From: Misgurnus anguillicaudatus
Taxonomy: Eukaryota; Chordata; Actinopteri; Cypriniformes; Cobitidae
Length of the DNA: 64,000 bases
Direction of reading: 5' to 3'
NCBI RefSeq assembly: GCF_027580225.2
Contig: NC_073339.2
Coordinates: forward strand, 44,883,501-44,947,500
Positions 43,841 through 55,334 of this stretch are shown here, one piece after another (position 1 is the first letter of the stretch; each line of letters begins with the position of its first letter). The notes under the pieces were generated by a model. It did not search any database, was not told the DNA's origin, and was given only the letters and a program-made list of their open reading frames with translations. The translations under genes were made by a program, and so were the position numbers.

Positions 43841-44879
43841 TTAATGAGTTAAAAAATATAAGAAGAATTGTGAAACTTTTAACAAGTGTTCTTAATCACA
43901 GTATCATTACAAATATTTTTAGTTTAATATAATTTTTTTTTTTTTAGTTTGCTGTTCTCTGGCACTAATCTTCAGTGGATTAATTTGAAAAGTAATTATT
44001 TAGTGTTTTTCCAATTTGTGACAACAGCATGTGCTGGATTTTTGGATTATATCAGGTGAAATGTTTGCAGGAGAAAAAAAAATTATTTTTAATTAATTAA
44101 TTTGGATTCACAAGACGTGTTGAAATATGCCAAAACATCAATTAAAGTTATGAAAGCCTTCTATAAATTATTATAGTTACATGCAGTCTCTTGTTTGTTC
44201 TAAGCTGGTAAATTGTCCACATATTTTCAGAAATATATCCACAATATTCCCATATTGAATTCTTTTGCTATGTTTACACAACAGCAATGTAGTATTTCCT
44301 TTGTGTGTTTTTTTTTTTTTTTTTTTGCATAAATCTTTACAACACTATTGTCTAAAAGATCCGGGTTTACTCGCCAGAAGAAGGTAATGCTGCTTTCTTA
44401 AGAAGCACTACACACATGCGCACATGCACATTCGTCTTCAGAGCAATAAATGCAAACAATCAAGATGGCGAAAGCATCAAGCAATTTTGTTCAGACGAAC
44501 GATGAGGTATTATTACAAAAAGTGACCCTGGTCTAAAGCAGCAAAATATTGTAAACTTTGTTGAAGCATAATAAACTCTGTATTTTTAATAGCACAAACA
44601 CCGTACTGTACACCACCATTATTGTTTTGGTTATACTTGTGCACGTCTATAGACTGAATTAACACACAGGAATGTTGTCACCGTCATCACATATGTTTAC
44701 ACAAAGATAAGGCGTCGTTATCAAAAACATGCAAACCTGTCATCAAAAGTTTGTGTAAAGGCCCATTTATTAGGTTGGTTGAGAGACTCGTACACAACTA
44801 TTACAAACAATACCAATATTTACTGAAGGTTTAGATTGCAACACAGATTAAGAGCCGGTGTATGCAAACTTTTGCATCT
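43841..44879. other. No gene recognised
   Basis: AT-rich with poly-T runs at about 43930 and 44310. The part 44340-44700 is more mixed and shows no repeat seen elsewhere in the window. Confidence 0.35.
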
Positions 44880-45476
44880 AATGATTTTGCGGACAATATT
44901 AAAAAGGAATTGCAAATTGCATTTCCTACTTGTGGGTGTAAAAACTGTGACTTAATTCAAATGCCAACCGTTGGCATTTTCATTTACGCAAATGTACAAT
45001 ATATGCCAAATTTCAAATGGAAAAGCAAAGTCCATTTGCAATTAAATTCTTGCGAGTTATGACCCTGCCGTATTTCAATCTCAATTGCAATTCACCATTT
45101 GCTATTTCACTTCCTCTGGCGTGGACAAGTGTTGTCGACTGAGTGATGTCGCTTCCAAATACAAACATGCAATATTCTATAACCCCACCCACAACACAAT
45201 TTTATGTGTAGGTATTGGAAATGCAAATGCGGGGGGATTGCGATTTCATTTGAGTTTTGGCAGGATCTGTACTCGAAATGGCAAGATTAAAATATAGTAG
45301 AGTCATAACTCGAAAGACATAGGAAATTTAATTGCAAATGCACTTTGCTTTACCATTTGAAATTTGGCATATATTGTACATTTGCGTGAACGGAAATGCA
45401 AATGGTTTGCATTTGCGTTTGAATTAAGTCAGTTTTTACACCCACAAGTAGTAAACGCAATTGAACTGGATTATTG
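44880..45476. mobile_element. Foldback repeat rich in GCAAATGC words
   Basis: The arms match in inverted orientation: ACTTGTGGGTGTAAAAACTG (44927) opposite its complement at about 45440, and ATTTACGCAAATGTACAATA opposite TATTGTACATTTGCGTGAAC. The borders are approximate. Frames at 44862-45571 on both strands arise from the palindrome. Confidence 0.7.
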
Positions 45477-46039
45477 ATGTAAGAGTTAATTTTTCTGTCT
45501 TTTTTGTTTTGTTGGGAAACATGTAGATATCTAGATATATAGTTTCTGAAGGACATTACTATATTTGTCACAATCCCTCCTTTTATTTCCTAAATGCTAG
45601 AAGTCTATCATTTAAGTAATAAGAGCCGTATTATGGATATTTGTTTATACAAGTTTGTATTATAAGCAGACATTTCCCTGTTGTCTGTGTTGGGCTTTAC
45701 TCGCCGTATGCAAATTCACTGACATGGCGATCTGGAAAGCTGTGATGCAGATAACTAGTTGCTGATGGGGTGGTCACAGTTTGCCAAGCATCACAGTTTA
45801 GTCAGAAGCAGTCTGTGAGGAGAAGAAGAGAGAGAATGCCATGACTTGTTTTCAACCAAATGTATTCACTGAACCGAGATTCTGGCCTTCACTTTTAGTC
45901 TGAAGAGGACGAGGTGTAACACCAAATTTTTAGCCATGCGTGTCTGCCTGGCTGCTGTCCAGGGTCCTGAATGCAACTAATGCTGTTTTGCACACAGTAG
46001 ACAGTCATGCACTTAAAATGCTTTGTACTTGTTTTATAG
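45477..46039. other. No repeat recognised; possible single-copy DNA
   Basis: Mixed composition with an octamer ATGCAAAT at about 45709 and no frame above threshold. Regulatory function is only a possibility. Confidence 0.3.
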
Positions 46040-46176
46040 AGTGTAGATCAATCGATCGAGTATCATGTTAACAGCACAAAGGTCATGGGTTTGATCCCCT
46101 GGAAACACTAATGCATAAAAAAATTGAATGCACTGTAGGTCGCTTGCATAAAAGTGTCGGCCAAATGCATAAATCC
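46040..46176 (+). mobile_element. tRNA-derived SINE with tail
   Basis: Head with GATCGAGTATCATGTTAACA and B box GGGTTTGATCCCC; tail TTGAATGCACTGTAGGTCGC and GTCGGCCAAATGCATAAATC. HE1-type SINE. Confidence 0.8.
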
Positions 46177-46224
46177 AAGTTTATGAACTGCATAAGTCAA
46201 GTACCTATACTGTACTTCCTAACT

Positions 46225-46480
46225 ACCTTTTAATGAAAAATTGTCGGAGCATCAACCTCGTTGGATCCATTCACGAGGCCATGTGCTTTCAGTTCATAGT
46301 GTCGTGCAGATGATACCCGGCTCGAGCCGTCGTTCCGGCCCGATGATCCTCCAATCGCGGCTCGTATCTCTGTCTGGTTTATTCTGGGAATTTGGCACTG
46401 ATAATATTGTGGGCCTCCAAATGAGATTGTAGGAAAACTCATCACGCTCATATGATAAATTGCTTTGCTAATAAATGGAC
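46225..46480. other. Candidate conserved non-coding or exonic segment
   Basis: This patch of balanced GC lies between repeats and resembles none of them. A 91-codon minus frame (46230-46505) and a 63-codon plus frame both cross it; neither has a recognisable domain. ACCCGGCTCGAGCCGTCGTT and CCTCCAATCGCGGCTCGTAT are unusually CpG-rich for the region. Confidence 0.3.
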
Positions 46481-47536
46481 GTGCATGTACGTTTGTACAG
46501 TTCAATAAAATATATTCTCACATAAACATATATTTGATCGCCTGCCTAAATTTCGGTCTGCAGCGAAGCTTATTCTGGTCAAGATATGCTCATGCAGATG
46601 AGAAATAGCCATGCAATTGTTGTTTGCTGTTGTTTGAGGTCATTTTTAAAGATTTGTTAAACAAATGCTAATACTGTATTATAAATATTTTAAAAATGAT
46701 ACGAGTTTGTTTGATTGCACTAAAATGAAATAGTTCAATCGTCTTTTATTTAGTAAAAATATCATATTTTTTTGTTTCCCAGTCAATTCAGATCCATGCT
46801 TTTGCTTGTTTTCATGTAAGGCATGTATCATATGGCCAGTGACCAGGATGTGAGAATCTGCATCACTGAGTACATAAAATATGAACATTCATTCCTGTTC
46901 ATTCATTTGTTACAGTACGGTAAATTTTACTGATACCATTTCTAACACTCGATTAAGATTGGCCATGATTTGCACCCAAGCAGAGGCTTTAATGTAGAGA
47001 GGGATATATAAGGTGTACGGATACAAATACGCATTGTTCAGTTTCACAACAGCATGCTAGATTGCATTTTTTATCCCAAGTGACCTTAAAACGCACATTA
47101 TTTCAGCAAGATGCAACTCTCTATTATCTCCCATGAAGTGTTTCTGCTCATGCAATAAAAGCAATTTCGTCCAATAAAACAATAAAACTTGAGGGTTTCA
47201 CACTAAACATTCACACTAAACATATATTAGTTAATTAGTTAATGCTAATATTAGTTCACACCAAGAGTATTAAAATAAATGCTGTTCTGTGCATTTTCAT
47301 TGTCAGATTATTAGGTGAATTACATTTAAATGCACACATTTAAAAGATAAACCTAATTTCTTTTATTGCAGTATTAGTTAATGTGTGAGGGTTCATTTTT
47401 TATAAAAAAATAAATAAAAATCATGCATGTGGTTTTTATTCAATATTCAATTAAATTGTATTATTTTGTGAAATAATTTTTTTGCATAAAGTTAAAAATG
47501 TTGCATAATTGTAATATTTTTTTATATTGCACAATA
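46481..47536. other. No gene recognised
   Basis: AT-rich with ATAAATAAAAAT runs near 47400. CACACTAAACATTCACACTA at 47199 is a short local duplication. The 69-codon minus frame at 46679 has no domain. Confidence 0.4.
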
Positions 47537-48088
47537 CACTCACCTAAAGGATTATTAGGAACACCATACTAATATCTTCAGAACTGCCTTAATTCTACGT
47601 GGCATTGATTCAACAAGGTGCTGAAAGCATTCTTTAAAAATGTTGGCCCATATTGATAGGATAGCATCTTGTTACTGAAGATTTGTGGGATGCACATCCA
47701 GGGCACGAAGCTCCCGTTCCACCACATCCCAAAGATGCTCTATTGGGTTGAGATCTGGTGACTGTGGGGGCCATTTTAGTACAGTGAACTCATTGTCATG
47801 TTCAAGAAACCAATTTGAAATGATTCAAGCTTTGTGACATTATCCTGCTGGAAGTAGCCATCAGAGAATGGGTACATGGTGGTCATGAAGGGATGGACAT
47901 GTCAGAAACAATGCTCAGGTAGGCTGTGGCATTTAAAGGATGCCCAATTGGCACTAAGGGCCTAAAGTGTGCCAAGAAAACATCCCCCACATTATTACAC
48001 TACCACCACCAGCCTGCACAGTGGTAACAAGACATGACGGATCCATGTTCTCATTCTGTTTACGCCAAATTCTGACTCTACCATCTGA
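47537..48088 (-). mobile_element. Tc1-like element, right-hand half (same family as 28.8 kb)
   Basis: The terminus CACTCACCTAAAGGATTATT follows a TA at 47535-47536. The element reads on the minus strand and is cut off near 48088, next to the CpG-rich MITE. It keeps the 3' half of the transposase. It provides the uninterrupted reference for the LINE insertion site at 29.47 kb. Confidence 0.9.
47600..48088 (-). pseudogene. Tc1-like transposase C-terminal half
   Basis: On the minus strand: GRVRIWRKQNENMDPSCL, LNATAYLSIVSD, then frame changes, and SPDLNPIEHLWD with the catalytic Glu, followed by ERELRALDVHPTNLQ and an in-frame stop. The N-terminal half and the first catalytic Asp are absent. Confidence 0.88.
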
Positions 48089-48095
48089 TATTACT

Positions 48096-48340
48096 TGCTG
48101 CGAACACACCAAACACAAGGCATTGCTTTCCTTACTCTAGATTACTTGTCATGCAAATTTTTCACCAAGATGCGTTTAAGGAAAAATATCTTATGTTTTC
48201 GCGGCAATCGCCTAATTTACGTCATTTGCATCGCCCTGCGCAAGTTTGCATCTATTCGCGTCTTTTCATTGACTTTGTATGTGCTCCACTCGTGCAAAAC
48301 TTTGAATTCGCATTTGATGTGTACGCCCCATTAGTCTGAG
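48096..48340 (+). mobile_element. CpG-rich MITE, plus-strand copy
   Basis: GCTGCGAACACACCAAACAC at the left, CGCATTTGATGTGTACGCC at the right. Core TTTACGTCATTTGCATCGCC is shared with 9.0 kb. The 62- and 79-codon frames are not coding. Confidence 0.65.
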
Positions 48341-48419
48341 CTCAGACAATTTTCAACCTGTTTGATAAGATTACAGAAATCTGTATGTAATTTTTCGTAA
48401 CATTTTAACACCTCCATAG

Positions 48420-48790
48420 AGAGCAACTTAAAGTTAAAATAAAATTGGCACATATTTTACTCCCCCTTCAAGCCATCCTAGGTGTTTTTTGACTTTCTTC
48501 TTACAGACAAACACAGTTGGAGTTAAGTGATATTAGATAATATCCTGAGCTCTTTAAGCTTTATAATGGCATTGGATAGAATGGCCTTATTTTAAAGCTC
48601 CAAAAAGTGCATCCATCCCTCAAACGCATGTTCATGAGAGAGATAGGAGGCCCAACTTTACAAAAACCTATCGCTTCTCCTCAGAAGACATTTAGATGGA
48701 TTCATTTTAAATGAAAGGTTGTGCTTTAGTGGAGCTTTTCAAATGGGGCACTATCCAATGCCATTATAAAACTAAGAATTGGTAGAGCAT
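48420..48790. mobile_element. Repeat related to the 17-2595 element
   Basis: ATTTTACTCCCCCTTCAAGC, CATCCTAGGTGTTTTTTGAC, TTATAATGGCATTGGATAGA and GTGCATCCATCCCTCAAACG mark a cyprinid MITE with the same layout as the first repeat of the window. The inverse TCCAATGCCATTATAAAACT at 48757 shows a partial foldback. Confidence 0.6.
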
Positions 48791-48792
48791 TC

Positions 48793-48980
48793 ACTCCAAA
48801 AAAATGTTGGGTTATTTTCAACCCAGCGTTGGGTCAAAAAGGGACGAACCCAACCCGTTGGGTTTTAATTGAACCTATGCTGGGCTGTTTCAACCCATTG
48901 TTGGGTCAAATATAAACATTTTCTGGGTAAATCTAACCTAACGACTGAGTTTTCCTTTTTTGACCCAACGCTGGGTTGTA
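48793..48980. repeat. AACCCA/TGGGTT palindromic repeat, best copy
   Basis: AAAATGTTGGGTTATTTTCA to TTTTTGACCCAACGCTGGGT. About eight TGGGTT or AACCCA words; the ends are inverted (TTGGGTTATTTTCAACCCA is itself a palindrome). Confidence 0.7.
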
Positions 48981-50366
48981 TAGTCTAATATAATTTATTA
49001 TATAAATAGTCTACTTCATTAAACTACAAAACGTGCATACATTTGTTAAAAAGTTAAAGGTGCAGCTTTGCAGGAAAGACTCTTCTATGTAAAGGCATTA
49101 TAGCAAGACAAGATCTGTCTGGTTTGTCATCATATTGATTGACAAACAGGATTTGGCCTTTTGACCTCATCTTTGTGCTGTATGTGGTCCATCAGTCAGT
49201 CAGGCTCCCTTTTCCATCAATAAAACCCTAATTAAACTTTACGCCTCCAAAATAACTCAGCGGCTAAAGTCAGCTCATCAATCTAGCTGGGTATTCCTAA
49301 AAGAGGATCTGGAACGTTCTACTTAAATTCGTCTGGTTGAGTTCAAGAGATCAAGTGAAAATATCTGGGTGGGTCCTTGTGATGAGCAGTAAATAAAGGG
49401 ACGAGATGCAAGACGATTGTGGATGTTATTCCGGTTCGGAGTTGAATCAATGTGCCGTGCATCTCTTTTAACACCAAGCATAAATCGTCTTCCCCCTAAT
49501 AAATCTTTATTGTAAATGTCTTTCGTTCACGGTCTTTGGCTCGCATTATGACCTTTATTGACCACTGACGTGCCTGTGAAATTTCACAGTGCATCAGATG
49601 TGCATCAAAAAACACAACTCTATTCTGTGCCTCGATTTTATTATTTATACGAGAGAGGCAAAACCGGGTTCAACCCACACGCTGTTCAGCTAGACGTAAA
49701 TCCACCGGTTTACAGTGCTGTGGTATTAAACCGTAGCTGCTTACATAGGTGAGAGAGACCGAAAAGCTGATGTTTTCTAATTCATCTGCACCCACCATAA
49801 AACAGCAACACAATACCTTCACAAGCCAAATCGGCAACGTAGGCGTCATCTCTCTCCTCTCCTCTCCTCTCTTTTTCTTTTCTATTTTTTCCCTTCAGCG
49901 TGTTTAATTTAAGAATTTAAATATCTTTCTCTCTCGTACTCAGACACTCATACATACACATATGCAAATGCATACATGCTTTCTGAAATGTGTCAGGCTT
50001 CAAATAATGATGCAATGCAAGTATGCGTTGAATTTTTTTGCATTGCAAGAAGGGGGCGCTATTATGGACAGTTTTAAAGTCGCAAAGAAATTGAAAAAAA
50101 AACTGTCATTTGTTTTGGAACATTGTGGTATTTTTACAAATTACTTTCATTATTTTGTTTTTAATTCATGTGCCCTCATAATCTTCAAACAAAAACACAA
50201 ATCGGGGCCGGGAAAAGATTACAGCGATTGGCAAATAGCACCCTGACACAACTTCAAATTATCCAATCAGTTCTCGATGGACAAATTCAAGTCCCACCCT
50301 TTTTTCATTTTAGAAGACATTTCACTCGTACCAAGCCCATTAGGTGACATTGTAGTAAAAAAATCT
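48981..50366. other. No gene recognised; contains a CT-rich run
   Basis: TCTCTCCTCTCCTCTCCTCT at about 49851-49872 is a small pentamer-type repeat. Frames at 49558-49752 and 49962-50246 have no domain. No terminal repeats were found. Confidence 0.35.
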
Positions 50367-50757
50367 AAAGTTTAGTTTCATGTGCTCAAGTGAAACTTTT
50401 GCATGCTCATGTGAAACTTTTATGTGCTAACGCGAAACCTTCATGTGCAGAATTTTTTTTTAAGTTTAGTTTCGCATGCGTACATGAAAATTTCACGTGC
50501 GTACGTGAAAATTTCGCGTGCGTACATGAAAATTTCGCGTGCGTACGTGAAAGTTTCGCGTGCGTACGTGAAAATTTCGCGTGCGTACGTGAAACTTTCG
50601 CGTGCGTATGTGAAAGTTTTGCGTGCGTACGTGAAAGTTTTGCGTGCGTACGTGAAACTTTCGCGTGCGTATGTGAAACTTTCGCTTTCACGTGCACACG
50701 CGATAGTTTCACGTGGGTGCGCGAAAGTTTCATGTGCGCATGCAAAACTAAACTTTA
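50367..50757. mobile_element. Inverted-repeat element filled with a 21-bp minisatellite
   Basis: AAAGTTTAGTTTCATGTGCT at the left and GCAAAACTAAACTTT at the right are inverted; another AAGTTTAGTTTCGCATGCG lies at 50462. Between them a 21-bp unit, CGTGCGTACGTGAAAATTTCG, is repeated about ten times (50471-50690) with drift at both sides. Because 21 is a multiple of three, three frames stay open for 112-130 codons; their heptapeptide repeats (ACVRENF, AYVKISR) are artefacts. Confidence 0.85.
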
Positions 50758-51204
50758 TATAATTTTTTCCATGTCCACTTAGGGGCTCCGTACACTCGGA
50801 TATACGTCACCATGGGGAAAATAAGACAATCGCTACTTCCGTTTCATGGTGACTTTAAATGTTTTTCAAAGCACGGGCATCGTGGCTGATAATCATCTTA
50901 AAGAAACATTGAATTAGCTTAAATTAAGCAAAATAAACATGTTCATAACTAGATAGCTAACATATCGATAACTGTATAGTTAGAATTAAGGTCACTCGCT
51001 AAATACCGAGGCCAAAATATCGTGTTTGGTTTTATAAGCGAAATAGCAATGTATTGCGTGACTTTGTGTTGTTATTATTAAATTAAGGCAATATATAAAT
51101 ATAATTTTGGACTGCAATACCATGGTTTGTGTAGCATAACCAAGGTTACTTTGTGGTAACCAAATGGTGGTACTAAAGTCACAGATCATTTTCTTAAAGG
51201 GACC
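50758..51204. other. No gene recognised
   Basis: Mixed, no repeat found. The 65-codon minus frame at 50992 shows no domain. Confidence 0.4.
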
Positions 51205-51330
51205 GTTGGAGCTTGCAAAACTAAGGTCATAGGTTCATTTCCCAGTGATTGCACGGGCCAATAAAATCCATTGAATGTGCCGTATGTCGCTTTTGATAAA
51301 GGATCTGTCAAAGACATAAATGTAAGTATG
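51205..51330 (+). mobile_element. tRNA-derived SINE, worn
   Basis: GACCGTTGGAGCTTGCAAAA, B-box-like AGGTTCATTTCCCAGTG, and tail ATTGAATGTGCCGTATGTCG to GATCTGTCAAAGACATAAAT. Confidence 0.7.
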
Positions 51331-52078
51331 TTTTTGGCATTAGAATCGCATTACCCCCTCCATAACAATTTTTACCGCCATTACCTCCCAGCATCGCCTC
51401 CGAACCATTGTGATAGAATCTGCCGCAATGCATGATCAATATGTTTGCTTTATAAATGGCATCAGGGCACCGAGCCCAGCTCCAAAGGGGAATGCAGGGA
51501 TCATATATTTTAGCGGAGGAAGAGAGGGGTGGGTGAGTGTATGTGGAGTGGATGGAAAGGGTCTATAGTGTGACACGCGTTGTCAGCTATCATTTAGCCA
51601 CTTAATCAGGCCCACCTTTCCCCTATCCGGAGAGGTATGGATTGGTTGAGCAGAAGAATGATGGCTATGAACCAGAGGCTGTGTCGCAGCTTAACTTGAC
51701 TTGCCCTAAGGAATCTCGCCAGTGACAGATTGGTGACATTTAAAGATGCTTAGTGGGAGGAGAGAGGTTTTCTTTCTGTGCAGGGTATTTTGGGATACCT
51801 CTCGATCATGGCAGTATTAATGTCTCCTTCGATGTCTAAGTATTAGTAAACACAACTCTGTATGTGTGCACAGACCTTCATGCAGTTTTATTATGTTAAA
51901 ACCTGTAATTTGGTGACATGAAAAGCATGATGGGGCTTTTGATGTAATCACATGGGAATTTATGTGAAATGTTAAGAAACTATCGACATAATAAGCTTAT
52001 CAGAGTTTAATTTCCCAAATGATTTCCCAAAATCCCAGATAAAATATCTATACATATGGACAAGAAACAATACAAAAT
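51331..52078. other. No repeat recognised; possible single-copy DNA
   Basis: 51350-51780 has balanced composition and no match within the window; no frame above 60 codons. Conserved non-coding function cannot be judged from one sequence. Confidence 0.3.
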
Positions 52079-53610
52079 TAGATGAAATATTCACTGCAGT
52101 TTATAAAAACTATATAAAAAAATTGTATTGTTGTATTTTTACTTTTTCTATTTATTTTATTTAATTTTAATTATATTGTTAATTTAATTCTATTTTAATT
52201 TAATTCAAATAATTTAATTTAGTTTAATTGTATTAAAATCAACAAATGTTTTTGTCTTAGGAGCATGAAAAATAAAACAAAAACAAAGTCACTTAAAGCT
52301 AAACATTTCACAAAAAAAACTTAACTAGTTTCTAAATGAAGTCATAGATATTAAATATTTAATTAGCTATACAGTTAAATTCATCCATTTTTACTGGCTT
52401 AACTGTCCAAATACTTCTGTAATACTTTTACAAAATGACATGAAATATTCCCTGCAGCTTATAAAAACTGAATTTTTATATTTTTGTATTTTTACTTTTC
52501 TATTTATTTTATTTTATTTTATTTTACTTCACTTTACTTTACTTTATTTTATTTTATTTTATTTTATTTTATTTTATTTTATTTTATTTTATTTTATTTT
52601 ATTTTATTTTATTTTATTTTATTTTATTTTATTTTATTTTATTTTTATTTTATTGTAAAATGTATAAAATCAAGCCTTGCCTTAGGAGAATAAAAATGAA
52701 ACATAAACAAAGTCACTTAAAGCTAAACATTTCACACAAAAAAACTTAAATAGTTTCTAAATGAAGTCATAAATATTTAATGTTTTATTAGCTATACAGT
52801 CACATTCATCCATATTGTATTTTTACTTTTCTATTTAATTTAATTTAATTTAATTTAATTTAATTTAATTTAATTTAATTTAATTTAATTTAATTTTATT
52901 TTATTTTATTTTATTTTATTTTATTTTATTTTATTTTATTTTATTTTATTTTAAATGTATAAAAATCAACAAATATTTTTTGCCTTAGGAGAATAAAAAA
53001 AAAACATAAACAAAGTCACTTAAAGCTAAAAAAAACTCACACAAAAAACTTTTATTTAAATGAAGTCATAGATATTTAATATTTTATTAGCTGTAAAGTT
53101 AAATTCATAAATTTTTAACTGGCTTATCTGTCCAAATACTTTGGTAATGTTTCTACAAAATTATATGAAATATTTACTGGAGTTTATAAAAACAGAATTT
53201 TTATATTGTTGTATTTTTACTTTTCTATTTATTTTATTTAATTTTATTATTATTTTAAATTTTAAAATTTTAAAATTTTTAATTTAATTTAATTTAATTT
53301 AATTTAATTTAATTTAATTTAATTTAATTTAATTTAATTTAATTTAATTTAATTTAATTTAATTTAATTTAATTATTTAATTTAATTTAATTTAATTTAA
53401 TTTAATTTAATTTAATTTTAAAATGTATAAAAATCAACAAATATTTTTGCCTTAGGAGAATAAAAAATAAAACATAAACAAAGTCACTTAAAGTGAAACA
53501 ACCTAACTAGTTTTTAAATAAAGTCATATATATTTAATATTTTATTAGCTATACAGTTAAATTCATACATTTTTAAATAGCATAACTGTCCAAATACTTC
53601 TGTAGGGCTG
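52079..53610 (+). repeat. Four tandem units, each with a pentanucleotide array
   Basis: GAAATATTCACTGCAGTTTA, TTGTATTTTTACTTTT, CCTTAGGAGAATAAAAA, CAAAGTCACTTAAAGCTAAA and AAATGAAGTCATAGATATT recur in order at about 52083, 52440, 52813 (left part deleted) and 53160. In every unit the stretch between TTCTATTT and ATGTATAAAATCAA is filled by an array: mixed in unit 1, TTTTA in unit 2 (52500-52655), TTTAA then TTTTA in unit 3 (52830-52950), TTTAA in unit 4 (53275-53420). The Tyr/Phe/Ile-rich frames at 52440-52693 are artefacts. Confidence 0.85.
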
Positions 53611-53735
53611 CTGTATGGCAAAAAGTCATGAAATAGTAATCATGTTTGGGTGTGTGTGAATTATGTATAATCCTCAACAGTGACCGAATCAAACATGCGA
53701 GATCACCCGAGAGCACATGCGATCGTGATTTATAT

Positions 53736-53843
53736 TTTCATTTATTCATTTAGCAAATGCTTTTACCCAAACAAACCAGAACCAGAGGTTTCAAGCTAAA
53801 CACTATGCTGATGTTATATCACTAATTGAGCTACAGAAGAGAA
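53736..53843 (-). mobile_element. tRNA-derived SINE, minus strand
   Basis: Minus strand reads TCTTCTGTAGCTCAATTAGT for the A-box region, and its tail ends AGCATTTGCTAAATGAATAA. The B box is worn. Confidence 0.65.
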
Positions 53844-54227
53844 AAACAATCAATCTTTGACTTATGAAAAAGCAGACGAAAACATCAGCCTCCCTCACCT
53901 CCCAAACAGCTGCAGTTTAATACCCACACATTATTATCAGCTGCTTTTACCTCAAGCTAAACAGTGTGTGTGTGGGTTGAATGAGAAAGTCAACCTAAAG
54001 AAGTCTATATGATGAATTATTGACTGAAAGATGTCAATTTAAGAACACTTATTCATCTACAATGCATTCTTGCTTGAACATGCAGTGTTACCTGGTAGCT
54101 AGATGTGAAACAAGGTACAGTAGATCGTTTCTAACTTGTCAAATAGCATATAACCAGATTGACTAGAAACCAACTACCAAAAATCAGTTTTCAGCTTAAT
54201 TCTTCATTAAAGGTTTCTAAAGTATTA
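53844..54227. other. Nothing recognised
   Basis: AT-rich, no frame above 60 codons, no repeat identified. Confidence 0.4.
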
Positions 54228-54336
54228 ATTTAGCTCAGTTGGTAGAGAATTGTGTGCGAAAGGTCAGGAGTTCGACCGCCAGGGAACACATATAATGATA
54301 AAACAGTAAGTCACTGCCAAATGTGTAAATGTAAAC
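54228..54336 (+). mobile_element. tRNA-derived SINE
   Basis: TTTAGCTCAGTTGGTAGAGA is a very good A box, AGGAGTTCGACCGCCAGGGA the B box, and GTAAGTCACTGCCAAATGTG the tail. The best tRNA-like head among the SINEs here. Confidence 0.8.
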
Positions 54337-54340
54337 ATAA

Positions 54341-54553
54341 AGGGGACGGTTTTCCGGACAGGGCTTATTCTAGTTCCAGACTAAAATGCATGTTTGAGCT
54401 ACTTTAATTTCAAAACACCTTGCACTGACATATTTACACATATATCAGTGCCATTGTTTTGTCTCAAGATGCATACCAGTATTGTTTTTTGTAAGGTTTG
54501 TTTGTAAGGCCTAGTCCTGGATTAATCTAAACCCTGTCCGAGAAACCACCACA
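54341..54553. mobile_element. Foldback MITE ending GGTTTTCCGGACAGGG
   Basis: Left GGTTTTCCGGACAGGGCTTA; right end inverted GGTTTCTCGGACAGGGTTTA. Landmarks ACTAAAATGCATGTTTGAGC and TTTTGTCTCAAGATGCATAC. Same family as 43611-43840. Confidence 0.85.
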
Positions 54554-54914
54554 AAGTGTCTAAATGCTAAAATGACATATCAGACATTTTTATGATGTAG
54601 AATATAAATAGGCGGGGTTTGGGGGCCAGGGGGGACACTGCCCCCAGACCAGAGCCAATTAGGAGTTTGTCTGAGCTAATAATGAAATAGAAATATGATA
54701 TTTTTTTATTTTTGTCTAATTTAATATTTTAATGGCTAGACTAAGTAATTTCAGGCTAAAATATTTTTAAACTATATTTCAAAAACATGAAGCTGCACGA
54801 ATGCGAAACTCCGTTTCAATATGTCAGTATGCCCATTTTACAAGTTTTGTTTGATTTTCTACAGATGGTGTAAATTCTCTGACATCTCTCAAAAGTTTGC
54901 ATCCTAACCACATG
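54554..54914. other. Nothing recognised
   Basis: A short GGGGGCCAGGGGGGACACTG patch at about 54618 stands out in AT-rich DNA. Confidence 0.35.
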
Positions 54915-55260
54915 CACTGCAAAAAAATGATTTTCAAGAAAAAATAAATAAAACAAAGGTAAAAAAATCTGCCAATGGGGTAAGCTAATCTTTCTTGAAT
55001 TTTTCTTGAATTTAGTGTTTAAGAAAAATTTTCAAGATTTTTTTGCTTACCCCATTGGCAGATTTATTTATTTTTTGCTTGTTTTATGCACAGAATCACT
55101 TAAATTAGATTTTTTTTTTGGTCTAAAACTAGACTTATTTTCTTGAGTCGTTTTGCTTGTGAAGAAAAAGCATCTTAATTTAGGATTTTTTTTGATATTT
55201 CACTGAAAACAAGACAAAAATACTGAGATTTTTTTCTTGAACATCTTTTTTTGCAGTGTG
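54915..55260. mobile_element. CACTGCAAAA foldback MITE, copy 3
   Basis: GCACTGCAAAAAAATGATTT and TTTTTTTGCAGTGTG are the ends; ATCTGCCAATGGGGTAAGC opposes GCTTACCCCATTGGCAGAT around AATTTAGTGTTTAAG. Confidence 0.85.
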
Positions 55261-55334
55261 GTCAAGGTTTTTGATGGTCATAATAGTCATGCTAATCCCT
55301 GCTGGTGAAACCCACAAATTCTACATTTCTGCCA

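Noticed and set aside
44862..45571. Three frames ending in similar NVQYMPNFKW peptides
   Set aside because: They lie on opposite arms of one inverted repeat, so the likeness is symmetry of the DNA.
50471..50690. Possible CRISPR-like array
   Set aside because: The 21-bp units follow one another directly without spacers, and the setting is a vertebrate genome.
50390..50782. 130-codon repeat protein with heptad-like ACVRENF units
   Set aside because: The 21-bp minisatellite keeps three frames open at once, including the opposite strand; the heptapeptides only mirror the DNA unit.
52440..52693. Membrane-like Phe/Ile/Leu/Tyr-rich proteins
   Set aside because: Translation of a (TTTTA)n array.
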